Counted from the first letter of the stretch, positions 1 through 11,835 are shown. The stretch: 64,000 bases of DNA from Chondrus crispus (GCF_000350225.1 NW_005179101.1:501705-565704); one strand, 5' to 3'. Program-made: numbers and translations. The notes: generated from the letters alone by a model not told the origin.

Positions 1-1
1 T

Positions 2-3000
2 TTGACTGCCAGCGCACCTTTCGTGGACAGTTCGCTGGCTAACAAAGCTCCACTACCTACATACTCACGATCCCCAACGCTTGCTACCGGTTCTAAGATG
101 CATAGGTGTAGAACGATTTGTGGGACACGGCGGAGCATCGGTCAAAGGAAATGGCAACACAGTTTGCCCGAGGAACGGATCCCGATCGATATACACTACG
201 TGAGAGACGCCTTTCTCAAATCGAAAAGGTTTTCTGCAGGCCGACCCCCGAAATTTGCCGGTGCATGCATTGACATTGGATCACCTCGATCCTTGATCGG
301 GCTCAGCCAAGCAAAAGCTTACTGCAGGGCAATGTGTATCAAGCTAAATCTGTCTCCATCTCGGACCTGTTTCAGATTTGGCACCTATCCTACACGCTCA
401 CTCGGCAAAATAGCAATCCTACTACCAACTCTGGGAAGTACTATACCATTGAAGGTAGACGTAGTTCGTGAAAATATTCCGATGCTTATTGGACTAGACG
501 TATTATTGCAGCATTGCTTGGAACCTTCAGTACTGAAACGATCCCTCAATTGTACGAAACAAGATTGGTCACTCCCTTTGCAAATGAAACATGGACATTT
601 GTATCTCTGTTGGAACCCATGCTCGTTTTCAGTATTTTTCACTCGGAACCAATTAGAGAGGTTACATCGACACATGCTCCACCCTTCATCACGCAAACTT
701 TACGACCTTTTGCGCAAAGCTGATCCCGAGAACCTGCAACCCGATACTCTGAAGACCCTCAAGGATGTATCAAAGGAATGCGAGACGTGCACTCTATATG
801 CTCCCAAACAAATCACATTTCGCATCAGAGACGCAGATAAGATCAAATTCAATCATCGCATATTGATGGATATCATGTTTCTGAAAGACAGACGGCAAAA
901 GTCTAGACCCGTGTTGCATGTTATAGACGCTGGAACTCGTTTTAGTGCCGCAGCATTTTTGAAGGACAGTAGCACAACCACAATTTGGAATACGTTTATC
1001 AAAATTTGGTCTTCAGTTTACGTTGGATTCCCGGAATCATTACTTACAGATCAAGGGTCTGTCTTTCTTTCTTGAGAATGGAAATACAATTGTGAATCCT
1101 CCCGAATTGAGCTACTTAACACAGGAACAGAAAGTCACAATTCCTTAGGGATTGGCGAAAAGTATCACCCCACACTCCGAACAATTTGTAGAAAAGTACT
1201 CTGTGATCACCGCGCCTTGCCCGAAGATATAGCCCTTGCTAAATCGGTCCAAGCAATGAACGAGACCGTCGGACCTCATGGACTGGTGCCCACGCTATTG
1301 GTTTTTGGGGTAATCCCGAAACTGCCCGATATATCCGAGCGTGATTTTCCTGTACAAAGGGAGCGACTGAGAGCGGCCTGCACGGCAAGAAAGAAATACG
1401 AGAAAGTGGTGGCCAAGAGCATTGTGCAGCGAGGCCTACGCACTGTACCGCCACCGGCTGCGGATCACGTTTACGTACCAGGAGACTTCGCGTACGTGTA
1501 CCGGGAAGGCCTAAAACAATATACTGGTCCACATCTCGTAGCATCGGTGGAGGAAAAATGCATACGTCTGCACCTAGGAGAAAGTACTGGCCCACGTTCT
1601 TTTAACATAGCTCAACTTCGACCGGCACCACTGCAACGACACCCAACATATGACGAACAACTCTCTAGATCTGCAACCAACCATAACACAGTAATGCATA
1701 CCGAAACGCTGGAACCTGGAGATGCTAGAGAACATCTGTTCGACGATGCTAAAAGAAAAGAAATACTCGGGCTAATTGAGAAGGGAACCTTTAAGATCGT
1801 ACTGGAAGAGGAGGCAGGACCACATCCGAACATAGTCCCGTCACGATACGTCCTCACAATCAAACACGCAGATAATGGATCCACACTTTATAAGGCTCGC
1901 TTAGTCCTTGGTGGACATGGCGATAGAGAAAAGCACTCCGTCGTGCACAATACATTCAATCTGAAACAATCGTCAGTGCGCATTATGTTGGCATTGCCTA
2001 CTATTCTTGGGTTCGAAGTATGGTCACTCGATGTAAAACAGGCGTATCTACAAGAAGCATCAGAGCTACAACGCAAGGTGTTTACTCGCCCAGCATCCAT
2101 TGAACTTCGACCAGATGAACTAGTGCAAATATTGAAACCATTGTATGGATTAACTGACTCCGGAGATTATTGGTGTGAGACCAATCACAAGTTTCACCTA
2201 GGAAAACTGAGAATGGAACAGTAGACAGGGGATTTTGCTCTATTCTTTAGACGAATAAGGGAGCAACTAGTATCCGTATCAGGCTCGTACGTGGATGATG
2301 TTTTTCAAGCAGGTACAAAGGAAGAGAAAAAGCGCTTGCAAACCCACTTCAAGAATGAATTCGACATCAAACTGAACAACGAAACAAGTTTCACCTATAC
2401 AGGGCTCCAATGTGACACCTCGGATAGGAATGAGCGAAAGTTATCTCAAAAGAAATATATCGAAAGACTAAGGTTCCTGACAAAGACCTCCACGTTTCAA
2501 GAGTTTAGATCTCTCCGGGCTCGTCTGGCCTGGGTCGTACACACGAGACCAGACATAGCATGCGCTGTGTCCTTTGCTGCACAGATCACTGAACGCATTC
2601 ATAACACTCACTGTAACCAGGCTTTGAACAGAATTGTCAAGCATTTGAAGCAAACGGCAGAGGTTCAGCTGAGATTCCCAAAGCTCGACATAAATTCGGT
2701 CAGGCTGCTGGTGTACACTGACGCCTCACATAACAACAGGGAACAGAACAGGTCGCAGCTGGGGTACTTGATTTTGTTAGCAGACAAGTTTGATCGATGC
2801 GCGTTTCTGCATTACTCTTCATACAAATCCACGCGAGTGACGCGATCATCAATGGCTGGTGAAACTCTCGCTTTTGTAGAAGGCTTTGACTGCGCATACT
2901 TAATCAAACACGACCTTTCAAGAATTTTAGGGCGATCAATTCCGCTGCTGATGTTCACGGATAGCGAGGCTCTATTCCAAGTTTTGACTAAGTCGAGGTA

Positions 3001-3250
3001 TACAACAGAAAAAAGACTAATGGTTGACATATCGGCAGCACGAGAAGCATATCAAACGAAGGTCATTTCTAATGTTGCCCTTATCAGCTCCGACGTTAAT
3101 TACGCTGACGCCCTGACGAAAATTAAGAGCAACAGCGCTCTACAGGGATTGCTCCGCTCCCACCTTGTGCAACACGACGTCCGACAGTGGGTCATGGCCC
3201 CGCCGCACAAACAGGTGTTGTCCTCCGACAAGAAAATTGCGGGTGTGTAG
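2..3250 (+). pseudogene. Ty1/copia pol polyprotein remnant
   Basis: One reading frame runs from the window edge to the TAG at 3248-3250 and is broken only by in-frame TGA 1073-1075 and TAG 2222-2224; there is no frameshift. Domains appear in copia order. A protease-like DIGS motif is near 270. The HxxxH...CxxC pre-integrase zinc site is at about 660-790. The integrase core with its Asp residues is at about 860-1060. Reverse transcriptase follows at about 1800-2350, with YVDD at 2288-2299. RNase H (YTDAS, then FTDSEAL) is at about 2700-3130. The order IN before RT/RH is diagnostic of Ty1/copia. The 5' end lies outside the window, and I could not define an LTR after 3250. It differs from the copia fragment at 22.2 kb and is a separate family. 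It is probably inactive. Confidence 0.85.
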
Positions 3251-4121
3251 AGAAACAGATGTGCTTGTCAGTCGTCAACACTCGTGTGTACTCACAACGG
3301 ACACACGTGTGCGAGATGGGATACGTTGACACAGATAACACGTGTAGAAGCTCGTTGCTGATAATGTGGAAGAAGCAGACAGCATTTCGGAGACCTGACA
3401 GAAAATAATGCAGACAGCGAGCGCAACTCTTAGAGATGCGGCGTTCTCGTTACTGACAAATGTATGTACCCCACCGCTTTGTAGAGCGAGGAAAAGAAGA
3501 AGAAAGGGCACGTAATAAAATCACCAACTGTGAGTATTCACGATATTCTTTGGCAAGAATTTGCTACCGCGTTCGTACGCGAGACCCCGTGCGCTTCTGC
3601 GCGAGACGACCATCCTTTGGATATTGTCACACACACTGGAAGAATATTTTTGTATCTTCCCCCCCTGGATTTCACAACAACAGTAGACTCACTGATATGG
3701 CACGATCACGCAGTTGTAGTTGCAGTGGTGGCTAATCCGGTTGCTTCCATGAAGATAGTGGTCTAAATCGCGAAAAGCCGTAGACGCTTGCCACCCCATG
3801 TATTTGTGTTGTGTTGCAATGGTGCGTCATAGTAGTTGAGGGGGGTGGGCTTCATTTTGATGATGCAAATGCTTGAGAGTCTTGTTTCATGGACGTTGCT
3901 GGCAACGTTCATGTCAAAAGGAAGACCGAGTGTAATTTATGGAGTCGCTGCGTCCGATCATATGCGCCTGAGGATGCCGATCGTGGGGCCTTCATCACAC
4001 GCCAGTGGATGTCGAAACGACGGCCTTTCGTCGCCGAAATGACAAAGAAGGACGAAACCGGGTTGGTTGAAATGCTTTGTCGCATAGCGGCATCAGAAGG
4101 GCGTGGCATTTAACAATTTAG
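3251..4121. other. no gene recognised
   Basis: This is the tail of the copia element and the DNA after it. Short open frames are present but show no recognisable domain or consistent coding signal. The copia 3' LTR should begin just after 3250, but its second copy is outside the window, so its ends cannot be set. Confidence 0.4.
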
Positions 4122-4915
4122 GGGAGAGAGAATAGTTCTGGGACGACGGTGGAAGAACCAGCGAACCCGTTTGACTGTGCTGATTCGTCTATTGCTCCGA
4201 GTGATCGAACGTCGAAGGTGTATATCAACTTCGACAACTGGCTGCCCCGAAGGCTTGAGAGACCGGAGGACGAAGGGGACCCACTCCTCACTTCCTTTTG
4301 TGTTTTCGATGGAGACCTTGCCGAGGAAAAATTTGTTGAGGAATAATTGTTGGACGAGAGACGACAGCTGGGACAGCGTTTACGAGATGCCGTTAAAGCG
4401 GAAGGTACCCGCACTGAGAGCGGCATATTTATATTGAACATACGCAGGCATTTCACCCACGGGAAACTTCAAGGATCAATTGTTACTTGATCTCGAGGGG
4501 GCTTATTCGCTTTGGGGAGGAAGTCGAGCTTTACTATAGGCGGGTCATCGTCGACGAGCTCAAGCCGTGACCCCACAGAAAACAAAAGACACGGGAAGTT
4601 CGTCGAAAACTACGAACTTTTTTCGTTCTGCTAATTCCCAAGTTCCTAGTTGCCAAGGGGACGGAGGACTATAAATTATTCACTTTGGAGGGAAGTTTGC
4701 ACCACGTTGCGTGCGCATGTAAGGGCGTTATGATTGAGATTTCCCCAACACCGGTTGCCGGTTTGGCGACCAAGGAGAGGAACCCCATATCAAGCGTTAA
4801 TGGGTTTGTCGTCGACGGGATATTCAAGGGCGGTATGGAAAACCGAAAAACCGAAAATGATGAGGGCAACCTCGGAGACGCAACTGTGATGACCCACAAG
4901 CCAGCCACAGACTAG
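4122..4915 (+). pseudogene. decayed unidentified coding-like stretch
   Basis: Protein-like composition continues across several frames. A frame from about 4122 is charged and ordered-looking up to TAA 4344-4346, then stays coding-like to about 4490. From about 4600 another frame carries a balanced hydrophobic/charged stretch that ends at TAG 4913-4915. At least one stop and one frameshift are needed to join the parts. I do not recognise the family. It may be a retroelement gag or a host-gene fragment. It directly abuts the left LTR of the giant gypsy element, so it records what lay at that insertion site. Confidence 0.3.
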
Positions 4916-5071
4916 GCCACACCATTTGAGGTAGGTAGCAGCGCCAGGACCGAATAAAAGCGCGCCGTCGGCCGCCCCACCGCCGCGGGACGACCGGAGG
5001 CACGAGACTTACTTCGTCACAGCAACGAAGCGAGTCGGTTGAGGAAGGGAAGTAATTTATTCTGTCCCACG

Positions 5072-5693
5072 TGTAGCATAAACCCCCGGTCGCGTTGGGG
5101 GTTTAGCTGTGGTTCTTCGAAGACCTGTGTACGCGAGAGAGGACAAAAACACACACACCAGAAAAGAACGCGGGCGGTGGTAGCGTGGTAGAGCGGTGGG
5201 GAGCGGACGCGAACACAGTACGCGGTAGAGCGGTTCGACGCGCTCGACGCCCCGGGGCGGCGCTAGTTAGCGTTCTAGCACCGACGGGCGGAGGCGGATC
5301 CAGCTCGCGCGCGTACGTTCGCGACCGCTACCCGCGTTAGTTTCTAGTTAACGCGCTCGCGTTAAGAGAACGCGTTTAGAATAAGCGGACGGGGTTAGAC
5401 CTGCGGTGGAGGATCTGGTACCAAGCCCGTGCTTCTCCTTCTCCTCCCCCCGCCGCCGGTCGCCCTGTCATTTAATATACAAGTAAATAATCTATCATAA
5501 CATATACTACAGTATCTAGGTAGCGCCTTACACGGTAAGCTCGCGCGCCTTACTCCGGATCGTCACGCTGTACACATGCACAGCGAGCAGCAAGCGCGTA
5601 CTTACAGCCGCGCGCACACGCGCTGTAAAACGTGTCATGGGTGTACAGTAGCCGCCCCCAGCAGTAAATAGTCCCCTTCGCGATTATGCTACA
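5072..5693 (-). repeat. 3' LTR of the giant gypsy element
   Basis: This LTR is 622 bp long, begins TGTAGCATAA and ends TTATGCTACA. It is almost identical to 21589-22210. Differences seen are near 5274, 5405, 5408, 5448 and 5671. A 9-bp stem (TAAACCCCC with GGGGGTTTA) lies just inside the left end. The minus-strand polypurine tract abuts its right end, which fixes it as the 3' LTR. Confidence 0.95.
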
Positions 5694-5727
5694 TAGCCCC
5701 CCCTTAGGCGTGAACGTCCGCGTTCAC
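5694..5727 (-). promoter_or_regulatory. terminal polypurine tract with adjoining hairpin
   Basis: On the minus strand seven G (5697-5703) lie next to the 3' LTR, as expected for the plus-strand DNA primer of reverse transcription. Just upstream is a hairpin, stem GTGAACG (5710-5716) and CGTTCAC (5721-5727) around loop TCCG. Nearly the same unit recurs at 14185-14216. Confidence 0.7.
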
Positions 5728-7410
5728 TCTTTTGGTAGGGAGCGAGGGGGGGTTCTAGTCGAGAACGACGAGTCGAGTACCCATGCTTCGGCATCCACAC
5801 GTCCACTTCGACCCTCGGCCCGGGGTGTATGCACCGCGTCTAGCACTGCCTGTGTCTATCCGGTGCGCGCTTCTGATCCCTCATTCACCGTCACGGTCCA
5901 TCGACATGGCCTCTTCCATCGCCCGTGAAGGCGTGCTGGGCCCCGTGCGACCAGCAATACGCGATTTGCGTTGCCGCGGTGTACTCTAATGAGCGAGTAG
6001 GTCCAATTTTTCCCTCTGCGTCGCCGTCCGGTCCTTCGTGAGGCTCTGAGCGTGTTCTTGCGCATTCCGGGGTTCGACCCGTCATCAAGCGTGGATCCCC
6101 TCATCCCCCTTCCGCTTCCCCTCGAACTCTTTCCGATACCCTCGCATTGCCCATCCGCGAGTGAGCCGCAATCGTTGTTCCGCCTCGTACCTCCCCTCCT
6201 GGGTTACGGCCTAACGCGTTCGTGGAGGTCAGCGGTGACCTATCCATCCGTGCGTGTGCGGCGACCCCGTGTGTCATGCGCGCGAGCCGGTCTGAGGGCG
6301 CACTCATTAGGACGCATTCAGTATGATACGGCGCAGGGGCAAGCGGAGTGCATACGCTTTGCTCGTTGGCTCGGCGGTGCGTCGTGCGTCCTTCGTGAGA
6401 GACGAAATCGGGGTGTAGAATGCAGATGCGTGCGCAACCGACGCGAAAAAGGGAGAAGTAGTCGGGAGAGCCGCCTCGAGGACGGTAGCCGGAAACTGCT
6501 GGCTAGAGGTCGTTCCGCACAGCGGTGCGAACCCCCTTTGTATAGCCATTGCAGTTCACGAGAACTTAGATTCCGTCATTCGCAATTGTCTCGGCAGACT
6601 GCTTTGTACTCACATTCGAGATGTCTCTAATGGGCTCTGCGTCTCACTCAATTCGCTACCGCCTACGGTGCAGTTAATGCGTAACAGTAACATTCCAGGT
6701 TACCACTGCTTCCGTGCAAACCGTACATACTCTGAGTCAAGCAGCGGTAGGCGTGGTATTGTAATCAGAGGACACGTAAGCGATTTTCAGTCTTGACCGC
6801 GACCCTTTTAGCACGGTTCAGTGCTGCGTCACGGGGAGGATGGGTGATGTATGAACTTGCGTCGTGGTTTTCTTTCAGTGCAATTTTCTTCTCTTGTGGT
6901 GCTGGCTGATACAGAGGCTTCGTGTTCTGCGGTGCCACCGTTGTGGTTACTTGCGCCGTGGCAAAAAAGGGGTATTGAATGTCTGTGGCTGAGGCCGTGG
7001 CTTTGGCTATGCTGCATAGGTGACGTAGTCGACATGAGAGGCTCTTGGGGCATCGAGGAGAGCACATCCGGTTCTTGCTTTCGTTTCCCAGCGAGCATTA
7101 TAGGCTCTGCAGAAGCCTTTGGCCAAGCATTAGCCCCGGCATTACTCCGTCGATCCGGCTTTCCACGTCTCACACGCAGACTCGCGGTTCCGAGTCGCTC
7201 TGAATACCCGCCTGGACTAGGCTTTTGGTCTCCGACTAGAACGGCCCTCCTTCTTGTCTTCACACGCGCTCTCGTTGTCCGTAACACGTGCGGAGATGGG
7301 CCCCGTTCGGCGTGTCTGCGGCCGTCCCCTCTCGCGTGACCTGGGATCTGGCAGCCTGCACGCCACGCCATATGCTGAAAATGTGCTGACGAGGTGAAAA
7401 TTTGCCCTCC
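5728..7410. other. cargo region with no recognised gene
   Basis: This is GC-rich sequence inside the giant element. Overlapping open frames exist on both strands, but none shows a recognisable domain. It should contain the promoter, and possibly a first exon, of the antisense ORF that follows. Confidence 0.4.
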
Positions 7411-7438
7411 ATTTTTTCCATTTTTTTTTCTTCCACAG
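7411..7438 (+). other. possible 3' splice site before the antisense ORF
   Basis: Two long pyrimidine tracts end in CAG at 7436-7438, a strong acceptor shape. The open frame continues upstream of it only to a non-ATG start, so the antisense gene may have a short upstream exon. I found no matching donor. Confidence 0.4.
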
Positions 7439-7587
7439 CCACGACGGCGGCGGACGCGTCAACTGATCGAGCGCCAAAAGCTCTGCCCCGCACCCCGCTA
7501 GTCGCGGGCTGTCCTGTCGTGCCGCTGGAGGTTTTTGCTCTTGACGCGCTCTCTTCCCGTCTCACCGCGCTCGGTCCTCCTCTTCAG

Positions 7588-9765
7588 ATGCCCAACCACG
7601 TCAACGACAGGAACTCGGGCCCGCGGCCTTCGGGCTCACTTCCTGACCCGCTATCGACCCTGTCGGCCAGCGACGCCGGTCGGGGTACCACAGTGTCGCC
7701 AAGTGCCTCGGGGAACCCTTTAGGGGAACACCGTTCCCCGTTCCAGAGGGCCCGCTCACGCGATTCCACGGTTTCGGTCGTTCTCGACGTCTGTGCGATA
7801 CCTGCCTCGCAGGGGGAGAGCGCGTCCATGCCGCGCGTAGGCGGGTTTCCGTTGGCTCCCGCCCCCACGGGGATGCTTTACCAACCCGAAGAGGGTTCAT
7901 ACGGAGCTTGTGGGAGTTGCCGCTGTCCCGGAGCGCCGGTCAGTGAGCGCGTACGCACTGGGGCGGAGGACACCACCGCCGCGCCGTCCACCACCGAGTG
8001 GTTGGGGATGCCTTGGGAAGGTTCCGTGCCGCTCCCCCTCAGCCGACTGCGCTACCCGTGGCGTCGTCATGCGCGGATTCGAGTCACAGTGGCGGAGTTG
8101 CTAGCACGTTCTTGCCTCCGCCCAGATCTCGTGCGCATTCGTAAGATCCATGAGGCGGGCTTCGCGGCGGAGTCGTCAGCGGCTCTCGGCCGCCTTATGG
8201 CCGAGGGTGGGGGCACGGCGTACCAGGTGCCGGACGAGATTCCTTGCGATCGCACCTTCGCGTACAGCCCGGCGGAGGCGGAGTACATCGATCGCATGGC
8301 CTCCGCCATGTTCTCTGGCCCCCGCGGTGGTCCGCACCAGTTCGTGTTGTCTGGAATCTCGTCGCTTTACGTGTGCCCTCGGCCGTACGCGTATTCCAAA
8401 CCACGCGTGTCTCTGCAAAAGTCCGCGAGTGCGTTGATGCGCCTCCACGGCATTGCGGTGGCGCATCACGATTGGTCGGCGTACAGGAGGATCGATGAAG
8501 TCGACGGTCGCGTTTTCCGTTCCGCCTCGTTCGAAGGGGGGCTCACCCCCGCTGACTTCCCGGCCTTACCTGACGCGGTCCGTACTTCCTTCCCATCTTT
8601 GGGCATCCATCCGCTGCTACCGTTCATCCTGAAGCATTTTGGATACGCATGTCTCGACCGCCGCCATCCCGCTTGGGGCCTCCTCACGTATAACTGCGAA
8701 CGCGAATGGGCTTGGTCTATGACCAGCGCCATAATGAGCGAGGTCTGCGTCAACCGGCGGTTGTTTATCCAGCCCCCCGCCACGCTTGCATATTTGGAGA
8801 GGGTCGCTATGGGACTTCCAAATGTGGCACTCCATCCTCTGGAGTGGCATTCTACGCACTTCCTCTGGACCTTCGGCTCTGCCATTGAGCTTCTGCAACG
8901 CGCGCTTCGCGTCGACGAGGAGGCCCGGCGCTTGTGGACTGACTTCACGTTCGGCGAGCGGGCGGCGTTCCTGCAATACGATATTCGAAACGATACGTTC
9001 GCGTCCTCCTCCGAATCGGGTCCGACAACTCTCCCTCGTACGGGCACGTTCGGGGGCGTAGGCTCCGAGGCGCGTGAGGCGCGGCGCAAGAGGTACCGCG
9101 ATTTGGACGCGGTTAGTCCGACCCTCGACGTCGTAGGTGGTACGCCTTCCCGAGTTGCCAGGCCGTCGGTGGCTGGCCCTGCGGCGAAGCCGGCTCCTGT
9201 CGTGCCCCCAGTTCCGCCCCTGGCGCCGCTGGGGTGTGGGCCTATCCGCGGGTCCGAGGTGCGCGACCTCCCCGTTGCCCGGCGCGAAGTGGCAGACATA
9301 CCCAAGCTCTCTCGAGCTCTGGGTAATTTACGGGACCGCGCCTGGTCGGTCGGGGAATTATTGGTAACGTTGTCCACCTGGTTCTTGGAGCGAACGGATG
9401 ACGCGCACCGCCGAGCCAGTGAATGCGAGCGGCTGTCATCGGAGTTACAGCTCGCTACGGAGGAGTTACGACGGTCTCGGGAGGATAAGCTCCAGCATAT
9501 GGACGCGTATGAGCGCGCGTGCGCTGACCGGGACCGGTACCGCAGGGAGCGTGACGCACTCCGCAACAGCAGAGCGATGTCTTCCCGCGGGGGTGGCCTC
9601 CCGCCCCTGAACCCTACTCCTGTGTGGCGGGAGCCTGTCCGCGATCCGTACGCGCACATTCCAACCTACGCCGAGGTGCATGAGGTCCCTCGTCATCCCA
9701 GCTATTGTCCCCCGGACCCCTACGGTGCGGGTCCGGAGGGTGCCCCGGGTAGGGCTAACCAGTGA
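7588..9765 (+). CDS. antisense accessory ORF of the giant gypsy element, 725 aa
   Basis: This long ORF lies inside the retroelement but runs opposite to gag-pol, between integrase and the 3' LTR. I chose ATG 7588. The frame is open back to about 7402 without an ATG, and a splice acceptor at 7438 would add residues. The N-terminal ~160 residues are Ser/Pro/Gly-rich and probably disordered. A compact central region of about 300 residues follows, rich in Trp, Arg and aromatics. A second linker rich in Pro and Ala comes next. Then a heptad-like charged segment at about residues 599-661 looks like a coiled coil, followed by a Pro/Tyr-rich tail. I recognise no domain. The globular-plus-coiled-coil layout could suit a structural or Gag-like protein, but that is a guess. 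Antisense extra ORFs in this location are known in some plant Tat-lineage gypsy elements such as Grande. Confidence 0.6.
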   Translation: MPNHVNDRNSGPRPSGSLPDPLSTLSASDAGRGTTVSPSASGNPLGEHRSPFQRARSRDSTVSVVLDVCAIPASQGESASMPRVGGFPLAPAPTGMLYQPEEGSYGACGSCRCPGAPVSERVRTGAEDTTAAPSTTEWLGMPWEGSVPLPLSRLRYPWRRHARIRVTVAELLARSCLRPDLVRIRKIHEAGFAAESSAALGRLMAEGGGTAYQVPDEIPCDRTFAYSPAEAEYIDRMASAMFSGPRGGPHQFVLSGISSLYVCPRPYAYSKPRVSLQKSASALMRLHGIAVAHHDWSAYRRIDEVDGRVFRSASFEGGLTPADFPALPDAVRTSFPSLGIHPLLPFILKHFGYACLDRRHPAWGLLTYNCEREWAWSMTSAIMSEVCVNRRLFIQPPATLAYLERVAMGLPNVALHPLEWHSTHFLWTFGSAIELLQRALRVDEEARRLWTDFTFGERAAFLQYDIRNDTFASSSESGPTTLPRTGTFGGVGSEAREARRKRYRDLDAVSPTLDVVGGTPSRVARPSVAGPAAKPAPVVPPVPPLAPLGCGPIRGSEVRDLPVARREVADIPKLSRALGNLRDRAWSVGELLVTLSTWFLERTDDAHRRASECERLSSELQLATEELRRSREDKLQHMDAYERACADRDRYRRERDALRNSRAMSSRGGGLPPLNPTPVWREPVRDPYAHIPTYAEVHEVPRHPSYCPPDPYGAGPEGAPGRANQ

Positions 9766-10565
9766 TTTCGAGACTTGGTCATAGTTGCCCGTCGGTAAGT
9801 AGTCGTGCGTGTAGATGGTTACCGTAAAAAAGAGGGCTGCTCAACGGCCGTCTTCTTTGCACCATTCTTTTGCAACGCGTCCAAATTTTGCAACGCAGCA
9901 AGTTATCTTTTGGCAGTGCCGACCGTTTCACACATCACAGAGGCGGGTTGGCGAATCGTCCGATAGCACGCCGTACCTCCCGTCTCAGCTGACGGGGGAC
10001 CTTTCTACAGCGCCATCTGCGCGTATCGCTCCTTACGCGACCTCCTCCGGTCTCCTTTTTGGCACATACCCTCCCCTGTCTCGCTGTGCTCGACGGGCGA
10101 CGAAGAGTGCCAGAAAGCAGCGGTCAGCGCGGGCAGGGGCCACGTGAAGCATGGGGGGGCGTGCCTGCGCGGCGCGACATGCGCGCGTACGCATAGGACA
10201 GCCGGATGCTCTTGATCAAATCACATAAAATTTTCCGAAAAAACTCCGGAGGCAATTTTTGGCCAAAAATCCGGCATGATCGGTGATTGGTGCGCTCTCG
10301 TGCGCGTGCCAAAAATTTCCGGAAATTAAAATACGATGGCGTCGGGCGTAGCCCCTGCGGTGGCACGCTGCTCGGCGTACAGTACGAATGCCATGCCGAG
10401 CTGCAGCGCCCCAAGAGGAGCTGCTTCCTCGCTTCCGCCGGGACGGCCTCTGCATACGGCTTGCGCTTTCGCTCGTACTCTGCAAACGCCTCAAGGTGCC
10501 CATCGTTGGATCCGAATACGTCTAAGGTCACCATTCGCACCGCGAGTTTGTATATCATCCATGGC
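9766..10565. other. cargo region with no recognised gene
   Basis: Short overlapping frames occur on both strands. The zinc-finger frame is open through 10287-10565, but this stretch has lower coding quality and I did not include it in the gene. Confidence 0.35.
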
Positions 10566-10979
10566 ATGCAGTTTGTTTCGCAGAGGAAGATGTATCATGA
10601 CGTGTGGCATGAGATGGATAATGCGTCGGGCTATTTGCTGGCCAGGGGAATGCAGATTGAGTTTGAGCATGTCGGAGAGGTGGCGGCGATCGATGAATGG
10701 AATCAAAGAGCACAGGAATTGGCGAAGGGTGCGGCGGGCGGTGAGCCGCATATTGATAAGTTCTCAAGGTGTGTGACTTGCGAGATTGACTTCGATGATG
10801 GCTTTGTCACTGTTGTCTCGCATTTTAAGGATATGCACCTCGATCCAGCGCCAAACGAGGAGGAAAACACTCCCGTGCGTGCCATGCCGAAGGAAACATA
10901 CAACTGCAAACTCTGCCCCAGAGTCCTGGCAGACGGCTTCGCACTTCAACAACACTTGTTGGATAAACATGGGCGTTAG
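10566..10979 (+). CDS. C2H2 zinc-finger protein fragment, 137 aa
   Basis: From ATG 10566 the frame encodes a charged N-terminal part and then two C2H2-type units. The first has CVTC and a distal HxxxxH; the second has CKLC, 13 residues, then HxxxxH close to the C-terminus. These spacings suit zinc-binding fingers, often used for nucleic-acid or protein binding. The frame is open upstream to 10287, so the true start could be earlier. It lies within the cargo of the giant retroelement, on the same strand as the antisense ORF. It may be a captured host-gene fragment or a genuine small gene. No promoter is evident. Confidence 0.45.
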   Translation: MQFVSQRKMYHDVWHEMDNASGYLLARGMQIEFEHVGEVAAIDEWNQRAQELAKGAAGGEPHIDKFSRCVTCEIDFDDGFVTVVSHFKDMHLDPAPNEEENTPVRAMPKETYNCKLCPRVLADGFALQQHLLDKHGR

Positions 10980-11835
10980 GGCGCTGCTTCTCACCAACAG
11001 TGATCCAGCCGAGTCGCCTTCTCCTTTTTTCCACGCCCTGCCTCTCATGGGACATGAGTAGGAGAAGGTAAAACTCATGTCCATGCTGACGATGCGGTGT
11101 CTCCGGCTGCGTCGCCCCTGGCCTCCAGTCCCATTATTAAAAATGTACACAAGGTTTCTGAAGGACAAACTCTTCCATCTCAACACTGCTGGCAGTTGCA
11201 GATGACTCCCTCACCGGCCACAACTGACCTCATGGGGAATTCTCCATTTCTCCCTTTTTCATCTCACCCAAACGTCATTAACCGGAGATGTGCCATGTCC
11301 AACACCTGCTTCTGTAAAGAGCTGCTTCTTAGTCCATCAACGATGGATTCTTCGCCCTCACTGCGACACAATGTCCTGAACTTCAGTCGCGGCGCCAGCG
11401 TTTCCCCCAATGCCGTTTTCCACAAGCGAGCACCCCGCATTTGAATAACAATGGTGAACAGTCTTACTCATAATAAGCCCAAGACAAACAGCCGTTGTGT
11501 GCAGCTATTTCGCCTAACGACAATGAGAATTGAGGAGAAACAGCATCAGAGACATGATATACATGCACAACAGTCCTACGTCAAAAACATATTTCATTCA
11601 GATTTGATTCCACTTGTGCACTTGGCCATGCAAAAAGGGCAGTGATGGCTTTGACAGCTATATGAGGCTGAGGCATCGCATTGAAAGCAAAACGGTTGTA
11701 GATGGCGCGGAAAACCGAGAGGTTGGAAGGCGTTATTTCGGATGAGCTCTTCTGGAATCACTGCTGTATCTTAACATGTCTCTCTTCGTTGCGGAGGATG
11801 TATGCCTTCTTGCGATTGCGGCGTCATGGGTTGCC
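10980..11835. other. cargo region with no recognised gene
   Basis: I see short open frames without domains and no long repeat here. Confidence 0.4.

Noticed and set aside
6052-7371. Frames of 160-190 codons on both strands upstream of the antisense ORF
   Set aside because: Composition is skewed by GC, frames overlap on opposite strands, and no motif or coding continuity is seen.
8466-9659. 397-codon minus-strand open frame
   Set aside because: It lies wholly inside the antisense accessory ORF, is Arg/Ser-dominated, and looks like the GC-rich shadow of the real frame.
5694-9765. A separate plus-strand LTR element starting at the left LTR, with the 725-codon ORF as its Gag
   Set aside because: The LTR is followed on the plus strand by a C run, not a TGG-type primer site, and the minus-strand polypurine tract marks it as a 3' LTR of the minus-strand element. 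No CCHC knuckle or pol follows.
10124-10567. 147-codon minus-strand frame next to the zinc-finger ORF
   Set aside because: It has a somewhat protein-like start but overlaps the zinc-finger reading frame's upstream part and has no recognisable motif. I could not support it.
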